From Anastatus disparis (taxonomy: Eukaryota; Arthropoda; Insecta; Hymenoptera; Eupelmidae): a stretch of DNA of 64,000 bases. The stretch spans positions 7,502,001 through 7,566,000 of the forward strand of contig JAFFSR010000251.1 in NCBI GenBank assembly GCA_017163975.1, given 5' to 3'. The position numbers and the translations under genes were made by a program. Positions 22,088-33,794 of the stretch are shown in pieces (positions within the stretch are counted from its first letter, which is position 1; every line of letters starts with the position of its first letter). Under the pieces are notes generated by a model. The model searched no databases and was not told the origin of the DNA. It saw nothing but the letters and a program-made list of their open reading frames with translations.

Positions 22088-25048
22088 ATGGATTTAAATT
22101 GGAATAGTTATGAAGGTATGTAGAAGTCATATGTCAATTAAATAAATACGATTCATGTAATCAATAAATTAATAAGATCAAAATCGTATTTTTATTATTT
22201 ATTTTATTTGCTGAACAATTATTTACTTATTTTATAAAATTTATATGATAGTTTACGTATGTGAAGTTTTGAGATTATTTTTTTAAATTTTTATTTAAAT
22301 TCAAATATATTTTATCGTATACATTCTTATTATTAAGCTTCAGAGGTCCGAGATTTCAGTGGACCTGTTGTCCTAAGAAATGTGGTATAAAAGGTATCTT
22401 AAATCATTGATTGATCATAGGCAAAGTATTGATCACAGGGTGAGCCATTTTTGTGATTCTCCAGACCTCTGGAGGTTAATTAAAAAAAATATAATCATAG
22501 AAATTAAATAATCATAATTTATTGCATTGAAAATATCAATATTCATTATTATCTTGATACTACTAAATAATAGTTTCAACTAAAATAAAATTAAAAAAGA
22601 AATAGAATATAAATAAAATAAATATAAAAAACTATTACATTTTTATGTTGTTTATTTGGATTGTTATTTATTTTTACTTGAATTAAAATTTTTTTATGTA
22701 GATTCGTTTACGGATTCAGAAGAAATTAATCAAGATTATCTTATTAATTTTCATAACAATACGTCTGAAGTAAAAATTCATGTTCCTGATATGTTTTCTC
22801 AAAAAGACCCCGATAAAAGCTATTCAAGTTTAGATATTAGTGATTCTCATTCGTCAGACCTGCTGCAAACCACTTTTGAAGGCAATTCTGAGGCATCAGA
22901 TAATATTTCAAAAATTATAGAAAACTCAGAAATTTTATTTGTTGATAATTATGTCATTGAAGAAGTTAACTTAAATACTCATGACATCAATAATGTACAT
23001 ACGTTAGGCACGCAACAGATCGAATTTGAAAGTACTTCTAAGGCGTTAGATGGTAATTTAGAAAAAGTAAAGTTTTCTGATAATGAATCTATTGATGATT
23101 CCAAGAGCGAAGAAGCTTATTCGACTAGTGATGAAGAACAAAATCAACTTTATGATTGTGATAGAATTTCAGATGAAGAAAAAAATGATAGTGGTGAGAT
23201 AAATCAAGAATATGATTTAAATTTGCAAGGCTCTTCTGTTAATGAAAAAAAAGAAAATATGTAGAGAAAGAAAAATTAACAAGAAAAAGAATTCGTAACC
23301 CCGATAAATGGGAACGAAACGTGACAAAAAAATTTAAAAATCAGGGGCTTCAGTATAAATCATCGTATACAAAAAAAATCGTTCCAGCACGTTCTTTAAA
23401 AGAAAGTTGTGGTCCCGGATGTAGGTACAAGTGTGAAAAAAAAATTACAGAAGAGAGAAGACAATCTTTATTTATAGAATTCTGGAACATACCAGATCAT
23501 TCAAAGAAGTATGATTTTATAATTCGACATGTAGCGGAAAAACCGAAAGAAAAAATGACAAAACCAATAAAAGAAATTTTTCTAGAACGTATTCGCTCAT
23601 TAATGGCTCTAATGAAAAAGTGATTGTATGTCAAACGATGTTTTTGAATACATTTAGTATCAGTTTTCAGATGATAACTACAGCTTTGAAAAAAGTTAGG
23701 AATGGTGATACAGTTCTTGTCGATCAGAGAGGCACATCCAAGAAGCGGCCACGAGAATTGGCAAAAGACAAAACCGATAGTGTTATAGACCATATCAATA
23801 TGTTTGCTAGAGTTGAATCTCACTATACGCGAAAAAATTCAAAACGAGAGTATTTAGAAGAAAAGTTATCGTTAAGCCAAATGTACAGAATGTATGTTGA
23901 GTGGGCAAAAGAAAATGACAGATTAGTAGCTACTAAGCATCACTACTCGGATATATTCAATAATGAATTTAATATCGGTTTTTTTAAACCAAAAAGGACT
24001 TATGCGATTTATGTGAAGGTTACAAAAACGCTTCAGATGAGACAGAAAAAAATGCTTTGAAAGAAAAATATGAGACTCATTTAAAAAATAAGGAGGAATC
24101 AAGGAGAATAAAGGCCGATGACAGGCAGCTAGCAAAGGAGAACCCTCATATAAGCATGATATGTTTCGACTTCCAAAAGGTATTAACGACTCCGAAGACT
24201 GATGCTAGTTTATTGTATTATAAACGCAAACTCTCTGTATATAATTTTACGATTTACGATGTTGTTCGTCATCAAGCCTTTTGCTACGTTTGGAGTGAGA
24301 ACGATGCCAAAAAGGATCAAACGAAGTAGCGAGCTGTATTCTTAATTATATCTCAAAATGGTTAATGAAGGCATTACAGATTTTTTTATATTCTGACAAT
24401 TGTGGCGGACAAAATAGAAATAAAAATTTATTTTCTATGTTTGTTTACGCGTCAAGCAATTATAATATTAATATAAAACACACATTTTTGGAAGCTGGAC
24501 ACACTCAAAACGAAGGTGACTCTGTACATGCTCGAATAGAAAGATATTCTGAAGGAAGAAAAATATTTACGGTGGATGAATGGTGTAATATTATTGAATC
24601 AGCAAAACAAAACGAGCCAAAATACAAAGTTATTAAAATAACATTCGATCTTGTTTATGATTTTAAAGATCTAGCGAAAAATCAAAATTGGAACAAAACT
24701 GCAAACGAACAAAATAAGAAAAGCAAAGGTCCTGTTGGAATTTCGAAATTTAAACAAGTGTTTGTATCAAAGGAAAAAAATAATGTATTACAATATAAAA
24801 TTGATTACAACCAAGACTATGAAGTTTTAGTTACAAGAAAGGATAGAAATCATGCTAATGTTAAAAAATATAATTTAAGAAAAGCCTATGAATCGGTGCA
24901 AGGTTTACCAGCTGCGAAATTAAAAGATTTGAAAACCTTGTGCGTGAAAAATGTAATACCAAAAATATATCATGAATTTTACTCATCATTTACAGTTAAA
25001 AGAGAACGAAACGAATCAAATAGTGACTTAAGCGAAAAAGAAGATTAA
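22088..25048 (+). pseudogene. DUF7869-like transposase gene with several frameshifts
   Basis: A first exon 22088-22115 (ATG, donor G|GTATGT) joins in frame to an exon starting at 22702 after ATGTAG. An acidic N-terminus (to 23250) precedes a cysteine-rich segment CGPGCRYKCEKKI, then DTVLVDQRGTSKKRPRE and HHYSDIFNNEFNIGFF, a KDLCDLC pair, ICFDFQKVL, LYSDNCGGQNRN and HTFLEAGHTQNEGDSVHA. This order is typical of a large uncharacterised arthropod family with a DUF7869-like domain; FDFQ, YSDN and the H/D segment are plausible RNase H-fold catalytic positions (inference). Frame changes are needed near 23250, 23600, 23990 and 24325, mostly in A-runs, so it is a pseudogene or contains assembly indels. 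It occupies the centre of the foldback-like element and probably once mobilised it. Confidence 0.7.
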
Positions 25049-25951
25049 ATTGATTTATATTATATTTTAATATCATAAGTAACTTAATTCGAATTGAAAT
25101 AAAATATTATTTACTCAGATATATAATAGCTTTAAATTGAAAATAAAATATGAGATTTTTAATTAGTTTATAAAATATATGCACAATACGTATTTTATTT
25201 TAATTTTAACGTACATTATTGAATGACTTTTGAAGTTCTTCGCATAAGATATTTTTGCTTACTAGGATATCATATCTCTAGATCACCGATTTTCTTAAAA
25301 CTGAGAAAGATGTTTTCTTATAAAAAATATGGAAAAAGCTCGAGTCTTAGACGCCAATAGTTAATGAATCCAAAAGAAGCAGTATAATAGCAATAATTAT
25401 CATAAAATATAATTAAAATTGATATTTATTCATAAACGTATTAAAAAGAACGTGTTAGTCTTAGATAACCTATTCAAATATCACAAAAAGCTTTAGAAAA
25501 ATGCCTTAATTTGAGATTTGTCCAATCAAAAAATATCAACTATTTCTCAAAATTATTAACAATCGAAACTGAAGATTAAATATGTATTAAAATTAACAGT
25601 ATTTAAATAGGCTATAAAATATATAATCAATATATTTCTCATCCCCAATTTCAATTCTTGATAACTTTAGAACGAACTGATATTTTATAAAATAACAAAG
25701 TTTAAATAAAAGCAGTTTTCATAAGCTCTCCGTGATATTTGGGTATGTTAGGTAAGATGAACACGTGCTGATTATTAATTATTCGAGGAAATATTAATTC
25801 TTATTACATTTCCAAATATTATTGCTATTATACTCCCTAGTTTTGAATCCATCAGCATCCAAAACTCTAGCCTTTTCTATATTTTTATATAAGTAAACAC
25901 CTCACAGTTTCAATAAAATTTTTGAACCAAAGTTTAGGTACTCTCATATTA

Positions 25952-26326
25952 TAGGCGAGAGGGACACCCCAAAAAAGCGCTTAGTTTTCGAGAAGGTGAC
26001 TGCTACCGTCCTACAAGCTAATTTTTTTTTAAAGAAAACTTCTGACCCATAGATTACGAATACAAACTTTTTTTTTAATTCCGAGTCCGGGAACATAAAG
26101 AAAATGGCGAAAATGGCGGTTTAATAGGTAAAAATTCTACGCACACTATAAGTAACCGCCATTTTCTTTATGTTCCCGGACTCGGAACTAAAAAAAAGTT
26201 TGTATTCGTTATCTGTGGGTCAGAAGCTTTCTTTAAAAAAAAAAAATTAGCTCGTAGGACGGAAGCGGTCACGTTCTCGAAAAATAAAAAAATTAAACGC
26301 TTTTTTGGGGGTGTCCCTCTCGCCTA
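25952..26326. mobile_element. 375-bp hairpin MITE with TTA duplication
   Basis: TAGGCGAGAGGGACACCCC at the left end is mirrored at the right end. The arms pair almost throughout, with the core CCATTTTCTTTATGTTCCCG. TTA occurs at 25949-25951 and 26327-26329. Related uninterrupted sequence at about 28916 (TCTCCTATTTAGTTTATTG) indicates a single TTA before insertion. A 3-bp TWA duplication is characteristic of PIF/Harbinger-type elements. Confidence 0.8.
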
Positions 26327-29199
26327 TTAAGTTTATTGTTTACCTCCTAAGTGTCTAAATACATGAATTGTATGTACAATAAAGGCGGTCTTTTATTTAG
26401 TCCAAAAACTTTCTATTTTTCGAAGCACGAATAAAAATAGAAATTCGATTATCAAATAAAAGAGTTCGGTGATTGTACTATCAGCTTTATTTTTCTTATT
26501 TGACGAAAACATCCTTTTTGACATTTTATAAAACATTTTAATGACTTTAAGATTAAAACCTGATCTTTCTGACTGTTGTCGTGGTAGCTAAGCATACTTT
26601 TTATATTGTTTAAATATGAAAAAGGCCATAGAGATTTTCTTTTAGTGATCAAAACGATTTTTTTGTAAAAAAAGTAAAATGAAGCTGATAGTATAATCAC
26701 TCGAGTATTTCCTTTGATGATCGATTTTGATGTTCATTCGTTCTTCGAGAAATTGAAAGCTTTTGTTCTAAATAAAAGCTAAATAAGACCGTATTCTTAA
26801 ACATGCAATTTACATAATATTTAAGCATTCAGGAGGTTAATAACAGACTAAATAGAAGAGTATCTTAAATAATAGAAATATGAAAAAAGCTCGATAGTTT
26901 AGAAGCTTAACAGTATAACGGGAATAATTTTATAAATATAATAAAAATTAATATTATTTCAAAAGACTAATAATGAGTACGTGTTGGTCTTACCTAACAT
27001 ACCTAATAATCACTTAAAGCTTAACAAACTTGTTTTTTTTTTTAAATTTTTGATATTTTATAAAATATCTATTTGTTTTAAAGTTATCAACAATCAAAAT
27101 TGGAGATAAAAAATGTATGAATTATATATTTATGGCCTTCGTAATTACTATTAATTTTAATGCATTTTTCAAATTTAGATTTTTGATGGCTTTAAAATGA
27201 ATTGATATTTTATTACATAACAGAGCTCAAATAAAAACATTTTACTTTTGCTTCAAGTGATATTTGGGTATATTGGGTATGGCAAACATGTGCTCATTTT
27301 GATCTTTCGACAAAATATAAATTATATATTATATTTCATAACATTATTGCTATTTACTGATAATCTTTGGATAATTTTGGCTTACCTTATGTGTAATTTT
27401 TATCTTTATTTTGAGCTTTATTCAATAAAAATCATGTTAAGTTAATGACGGTGTTATTCATAATTTATATAATGCCATTATTATAATATATATGCTATAA
27501 TAAAAGATTAAGGTTAAAAAAAATTAGAGAAATTTTCAGAAAAAATCAGAATAGAAGATTAAAAATGTATTAAAACTAACACTTATTGCATATGCTATTG
27601 AATAAAATACATAATTTAACATTTATAATTTTTAATTTTGATTGATGATAACTTTAGAACAAATTAATATTTTATGAAATAACAAAGCTTAGAAAAGAGT
27701 AGTTTTCTTAAGCTTTAAGTAATATTTGGATATGTTAGGTAAGACGAATACGTGCTCATTATTAGTCTTGATAAAATACTGATTTTTATTATATTTAAAG
27801 AATAATTGTTATTATACTGCCTCGCATCGAATCGAGCTTTTTTTATATTTATAGAGTTTTAAATAAGAAAAAACTTGATCGTTTTAACTAAATTAGTAAA
27901 CCTAAACCTCCTATTTATATTATCAACTATTCAATTTTCTCAATATATAAATTGTACATTCAAGAAAGATGTTCTTTTTTTCAGCCCGAAAGCTTTAATT
28001 TTTTGAAAAATGAATGAAAATTAAAATTTCATCTTCAAAAGAAAGGCAATTGTGATTGTACTATCAATTTTATTTTTCTTTTTGTAAAAACACATCGTTT
28101 CAACCGTGTCGAAGACAATCTCTATAATCCTTTTCAAATTTCAACAATATAAAAAGTATATACAGCCACCACGACGACAATAGTCGGAATGATTCAATTT
28201 CTACCTGAAGAAGGCCATAAAAATGTCTTTTGAGATGGCAGAAATGATGCTTTTGTTAAAATAAAGAAATAAATCGCTGATGATGCAACCACTGGAATCT
28301 TTCTTTTCAAGATAGAATTTTTAATACTGTTCGTGTTTGAAAAAGTCGAAAGCTTTCGGGCTATATAAAATACCGTCTTTCTAAATAGAAGAGACTCGTA
28401 AATTCGGATCAATAATTTTGTTAAAACTGTAAGGTACTCTTTTCTATAATTGTACTATCAAGTTTATTTATTTTCTTTTACAAAGAAAATAAATAAACTT
28501 TGGCCATCTTGAAGACCACCTTTACAGTCTTTTTCAAATTTCAACAATATGAAAAGTAATTCCGGTTAAGACGACGAGAACATTTAGAATGATTTGATTT
28601 GTACCTGGAGAAGGTCTTTTGTTCGTTTAATTCGTTCTAATGATATGAATAATTAAAACTGAAGATTGAAAATGCATTAAAATTAACAATAATTATATAG
28701 GCTATAAAATATATAATTAATACATTTCTAATCTTTAGTTTTAATTATTGTTAACAACGAATTGGTATCTTATAAAATAAGAAAGCTCAAATAAAGCAGT
28801 TTTCTTGAGCTTTAGATGATATTTGAGTTTTTTAGGTAAGACGGACCTCGAGCTGCCTAGCTTCGAATTTTTTTATATTTCCGTATAAGAAAATGCCTCA
28901 CAGCTTTAACGAAATTGGTAAACCGAAGTTGTGATACTCTCCTATTTAGTTTATTGTTAACTTCTTACATAAATAAAACAGTACATAAATTGTATGTACA
29001 AGAAAAACGGTCTTTTATTTAGCCCAAAAGCTTCCGATTTTTCGAAGCACGAATGAAAATCAAAATCAAAAGGTTAGTCAAAACTAACCAGAAGAGGTAA
29101 TGACCTTCGGGTCACAGATCTTGATAAAACTTTGGAATATGTTTTTAGGTACCATAACGCTTTGAGAAACTGAAGTTATAGTCGTTTGTGCTCTTATTT

Positions 29200-29830
29200 T
29201 TAAAAAATATTAAAATGGTGCTCCTAATTAAAATGTAAATATTTCAGTCTAGAAATTTTTTTAACTCTTTCAGTCTCGAATTATTTTTACTGAAATTTTT
29301 TTTGCAATTAATGTTGTAAGTCGAATTTATGGCAATAAACAAACAAATTAAATATTTTAATTATCTAATCTGCTCGAGATCTTGTATTTTGCCAGTTAAA
29401 ATTTGTACCTGTTATTTTACCTCAAAAGTTTTTGTAATTTATATGCCATCGCTGACAGAACTAATTCAAGTACGTGGACGAAAACGTTTTCTCGAGACCG
29501 GAAAAGTTAATAAATTTACAATAACTAAAATGAAAGTAGAGAAAGAAAGCTTCAATTTGCTGTTTTTAAAATTGAGAAATAATAATTAGAACCAAAGTTA
29601 TGCTTGTTGAAGGTTGAACAGCAAGAAAGTACTAAAAATCATTGTTCTTCAGAATTTAGATGATTTTTGGTACTCTTTTACTGCTCAACTTTAAACAAGC
29701 ATAACTTTGATTCTTATTATTTCTCAATTTTGGAAACAGCAAATTAAAGATTGCTTTCTCTACTTTTATTTTAGTTATTTTAAATTTATTAAAGACATTT
29801 CTAGACTGAATTATTTACATTTTAATTAAG
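29200..29830. repeat. Imperfect inverted repeat (hairpin) of about 630 bp
   Basis: AGAAAGCTTCAATTTGCTGT...AACCAAAGTTATGCTTGTTG is mirrored by CAAGCATAACTTTGATTC...CAGCAAATTAAAGATTG. The open frame at 29329-29589 lies in one arm and has no recognisable domain. Confidence 0.65.
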
Positions 29831-29924
29831 AGCTCTTTTTTTTACATTTTACAAGGAAAGTGCATTTTCTCGGTTTTTCTTCTAACTTCGGGATCTTTTT
29901 TGACATGAAATCATGAAAAAAGCC

Positions 29925-30430
29925 ATGTACATTCGGTCCAATGCTCGATTTTTTCAGAATTAAAATCAGTTTTGTCTGCTTCGTTAAAAAATTTGCATCT
30001 GCTTTATAGATGTATATTTTTTGAACTACTTATTCTGTAAGGTTTTTACTGATTGCATATTAAAGTTAAGATTAAAACGTTTTGATTAAAAAAAAACGTG
30101 TTTAAAAAGCTCAAGTTGTTTGAAAGTTATAAGAAAATAAAAATTGCGTAAATATTTAACTGAAAATTGCATAAAAAATAAATGCTGCATTTTAATCTAA
30201 ATTTCATTTTTATTTTCATCCTTCATAAGTTTTAAACAGGTTGAGCTTTTTGAACATGTTTTTTTTTTAATCAAAAGATTTTATTCTCAACTTGAATATG
30301 CAATTAGTAAAAAGCTTACAGAATAAGTAGTTCAAAAACTCTAAAACTATAAACCAGATGCAAATTTTTCAATAAAATAGGCAAAACTGCTTTTAACTTT
30401 GAAAAAATCGAGCGTTGGGCCGAATGTTAA
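29925..30430. repeat. Second inverted repeat (hairpin) of about 500 bp
   Basis: TTCGGTCCAATGCTCGATTT...TTTGCATCTG...GAACTACTTATTCTGTAAG pairs with its mirror ending AAATCGAGCGTTGGGCCGAA. No coding content. Confidence 0.7.
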
Positions 30431-30854
30431 AAAAGTTGAAGTATTACTCTTTTTGTGGGACTGCCCTATCTCTATCTCTGTCACCTGACGCAACGCTAAT
30501 AATGTTGCGTTTTCTAAATGAATATATAATCAGTCAGATTTCTTCTTCAGATTAGTGAATTTCTCCTAAAGGGAAGCGATTTTAATTCTAACAACAAGAA
30601 CGGAGTGGTTAATGAGAATGCATAATTCTACTAACATCTAGTGGATTTATCCTTGCATGGAGAAACCCTAATGAAATGGACTTTTTGTTTCCTCACAAAA
30701 AATCATTTCTGTCAGTGAAATATCTCAAAATTAGGCTTTTTATTAGTTAAAATAGTAAGCTGTAATATAGAGATAGGATATATGTAGGTATTTTACATTC
30801 CCTTAATTGTTAATCATGACTATCAACAACAAAAAATTTATGCCCTATCTGAAT

Positions 30855-31701
30855 CACAACTAAAAATCAGGACTGTAGCAGTTTGCATTGGTTCATTTCC
30901 AATAATTCGAAATTCCTATTTTATACTGTATCTTAAATCCCTGGAAAAATTGTAGACAAAAAATTTATTTTTTGAATAATTTATTATTGGCATTTTTATT
31001 AAATAATCAAATGTTATTCAATCATACTTAATAATAATTTTTAAGACTTTTGATGCATTAAGTCATTCTTGGATTAAGCTGATTAAAAATTATTATTCGT
31101 GAAAAATTGTTGAAAGCATTTTTCAATTCAAAATGATTATTTAACATCAAAATTTCAAAATCTTTGTAAATTTGGTTAAACATTTTTACTAGTAACATGT
31201 GATTTTAAATAATTTTTTACGGACATATTTTGAATAATTTTTGCTTACTTTGATCCTGTGTAATTTTTTCTTAATTCTAAGCTTTATTCGTTAAAAATCA
31301 TTTTAAATTATTAACTGTGCTGTTAATAATTCATATACTGCCATTATATAAATTATTGAACCCTCTAAAATACAATAATATTAAATCGACCACCGAAAAA
31401 CAATTATATTGAATTATCCAGGGAGTTACAATCATATTGCATTCTTTGCCGAGATACAATCTTATAGAATTGTTCATTAAGATGCAATTATATAGAAATG
31501 ACCATAGAGATACAATTTTATTGCATTATCCGTTGAGATACAATTTTATCGAACTGTCAGCCAAGATACAATTATATAGAAGCGATCGTAGAGCTACAAT
31601 TATATTGCATTCTCTGACGAGTAACAATTATATTGAATGCTCTTTGAAGTACAATTATATTGAATGATTTTCTGAGTTACAATTTTATGAATAGGAGCAG
31701 A
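30855..31701 (-). repeat. Right arm of the inverted-repeat pair with 28-bp tandem repeats
   Basis: Inverted partner of 9839-10562. It contains the same 28-bp units (31367-31690) and about 100-180 extra bases (about 30890-31050) between the TGTAGCAGTTTG block and the shared inner sequence. These are missing from, or deleted in, the left arm. Confidence 0.75.
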
Positions 31702-33465
31702 GATTTGGAACATAATTATAAAAACATATTTAAAAAGGCAAAATTTAATACCAGTATAACAATTGTCATAACATGAAATTGATGTTAAGTGTTCAAGATT
31801 AATAGAAAGATGCATAAAAATTTATATAAAAGAATTTATAAAATGTAGAAATTCAAAGATTTGAACATAGCGACGTCATATTCACATTATGTGAATGGAA
31901 AATTAATATCTTAATAACGTGTTAAAGTATTTTGGTTAAACTTTGCTGTCTATTCGAGCGATGATGATGAAACATTCACATCATTGAAATAAAACGATGT
32001 AGTTTTTCAATTTACTAAGAGATTCTCAATTTTGAAAACGAGATATATTTATTAATTCAATCAAAAGTTACAGTTTTCATTCATAATGTACAAAATATAC
32101 GTATATATTTAGTATTTGAGATTGTTATATGGAATATTACTGATGAAGATAACCTTTTTTAGATAATTGTATCTTAGTGCATATAGAAATGACTTTTTTA
32201 ATAATTGCAAAGTACGTTATAGTTTAATTCGAATATTGAATTTTTCAGCTAACATTTATGATTTATTTGAAAGCCTATAACCTCAATGAGTATATCCTTT
32301 TATTTCAGATCTTTTGCATACAAATGATGTATCTGATTTCAAATCTAGAAATCAGTAACGTATAAATGCGTTTATTAGATTAAAAAGAACAAACAAGAAT
32401 AAAAATTCGATCAATTTAAATCTTTAGATAGTTAAATGCTCTTTTGGTTTTTAAGTGAGTAAATGATTGTAAAAAAAAAGTTTGAAATAATTTAATTCAC
32501 ACAGTTATGACAATAACGAAATTTGATACCATACCACTATCAATAGATCCACCGGGATCGCGACGGCAGGGGAGCGTACCCCCCGAGCAGTGAAGGTCCC
32601 GGAGTGTTGCCTAGGGTCGACCCAGATCGCGACGGCAGGAAGGCGCTTTCCGAGGAGTGAAGGTCTGTGAGTGCCGACGAGATTAGAACTTCGTAAAGGA
32701 GGTTAAGATTTTCATGACTTTAAAGACTATTTTTTTGCAACCTTCAGTAGACAAAGTCTATTTCTTAAATCTTCATTATGAACTTCATGCAAACAGCAAT
32801 TGATATTAGGATGAATATGAAAAAATAGAATATTTGAGATATAATAACTGCATCAAAGTGTGAGAATGTGTGATGTATGAATGTAAAATATTTTTCTTTA
32901 TTTTTTAAATAAGTAGTATCTGGAAAAAAAACTGAATTTTATGAATGGAAAGTAAGAAAAATCATTGAGTGATTCTCGAAGATCTAAACTATGAATGTGA
33001 ACTATCGTTCATTAAAGAGTCAAACGATTCACAATGAAGGCTTTACATTTTCTTCATTCAATTGAAATAAACTATGATTAGTTTACATTAAGACGCTTCA
33101 GTCAAACCATGGTTGTATGTCTTCTGTACTTGTATACTAAATTGTATTTTCAAGAAATAGTTTTCTTTGCGAACATGAAGGTTGTACTTGTGCGGGAAGA
33201 CTTATGGTAAAGTCGTTCTGTGGCTTGTAGGCTATCAAAGAAAGTGCGAAAATCTGATTTGTTTAATGATGAAAATTTATTTATGATCATCAAATATGCA
33301 TATCAAAATTATAATATATTTTAAAGTTGTTATAATAATTGAAAAACCAACAGAGCATGCATATCAAAATCTTGTGGGTATGAATTAAAATATGATGGTT
33401 ATAATTGAATCAAATTTGAAAGTCGATAGTTGATTGATTTTTGGTGCAAAATCCCTAGGTTTTGT
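31702..33465. other. Right non-coding interior of the LTR element
   Basis: AT-rich without recognisable genes, apart from a GC-rich duplicated patch at 32545-32690. Confidence 0.5.
32545..32690 (+). repeat. GC-rich two-copy repeat of about 80 bp
   Basis: GATCGCGACGGCAGG...CCGAG.AGTGAAGGTC occurs twice, at about 32559 and 32625, in an otherwise very AT-rich interior. Possibly a structured RNA segment or packaging-type sequence of the non-autonomous retroelement; purely a guess. Confidence 0.6.
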
Positions 33466-33478
33466 ACGGGGGGAAGAA
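33466..33478 (+). promoter_or_regulatory. Polypurine tract of the 25.8-kb LTR element
   Basis: ACGGGGGGAAGAA directly precedes the right LTR start TGTTACGG; expected primer for plus-strand DNA synthesis. Confidence 0.8.
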
Positions 33479-33789
33479 TGTTACGGATTGATATTTTATT
33501 TTAAGATATTACTAGAAAAATATTTAGTATAAAATAAATAAACGAATAATTTTAATTTGAATATAACTATATATGTAAATAGGTAGATATGTAAAAATTT
33601 AGTTTGTCAAAAAAAAACAATTGATAGTCGTTGCGCGACTAATTTTATTATGTTTTAGAATCTAAGTAACCTCTGAACAGAATAAATCGCTGCTTAAAAA
33701 TATGAATACAAAAGTTATAAAAAGTGATTTGTATTATTATTATTTTCTCTTAAATCTCCTGCCATAAGTTTCTGCTTGATGCGGGAACA
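33479..33789 (+). repeat. Right (3') LTR of the 25.8-kb element
   Basis: 311 bp, about 99% identical to 7957-8267. Followed by the second GGACA target duplication at 33790-33794. Confidence 0.92.
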
Positions 33790-33794
33790 GGACA

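Larger units (their letters stand above)
18880..29066 (+). mobile_element. About 10-kb foldback-like transposon with degenerate transposase
   Basis: The left arm (about 18880-20430) is mirrored by the right arm (about 27680-29066): GCACGAATGAAAATC near 29050 pairs with GACTTTCATTCGTGC near 18890. The same modules recur in right-arm orientation at about 25230-26900 and 26730-27470. Many modules are themselves palindromic (about 310 bp). The centre (22088-25048) codes for a transposase-like protein. Exact ends and target duplication were not determined. Confidence 0.6.
7957..33789 (+). mobile_element. 25.8-kb LTR retrotransposon derivative without own coding capacity, host of nested elements
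   Basis: Two 311-bp LTRs (7957-8267 and 33479-33789) start TGTTACGG and end GGGAACA. I counted three differences between them (about 1%). A primer-binding site follows the left LTR, a purine tract precedes the right LTR, and GGACA flanks both sides. Plus-strand orientation follows from these. No gag or pol was recognised inside: the interior is non-coding sequence (8290-9838 and 31702-33465) around a 22-kb block of other elements. Without that block it would be about 4 kb, consistent with a LARD/TRIM-like non-autonomous retrotransposon that depended on enzymes from elsewhere. Confidence 0.85.

Noticed and set aside
26452..27445. Open frames of 65-82 codons
   Set aside because: They lie in degenerate copies of the foldback repeat modules and are not conserved between modules.
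9839..31701. Possible Polinton/Maverick (long element with terminal inverted repeats)
   Set aside because: No protein-primed DNA polymerase, integrase, ATPase or capsid genes were seen between the arms, and the ends do not fit.
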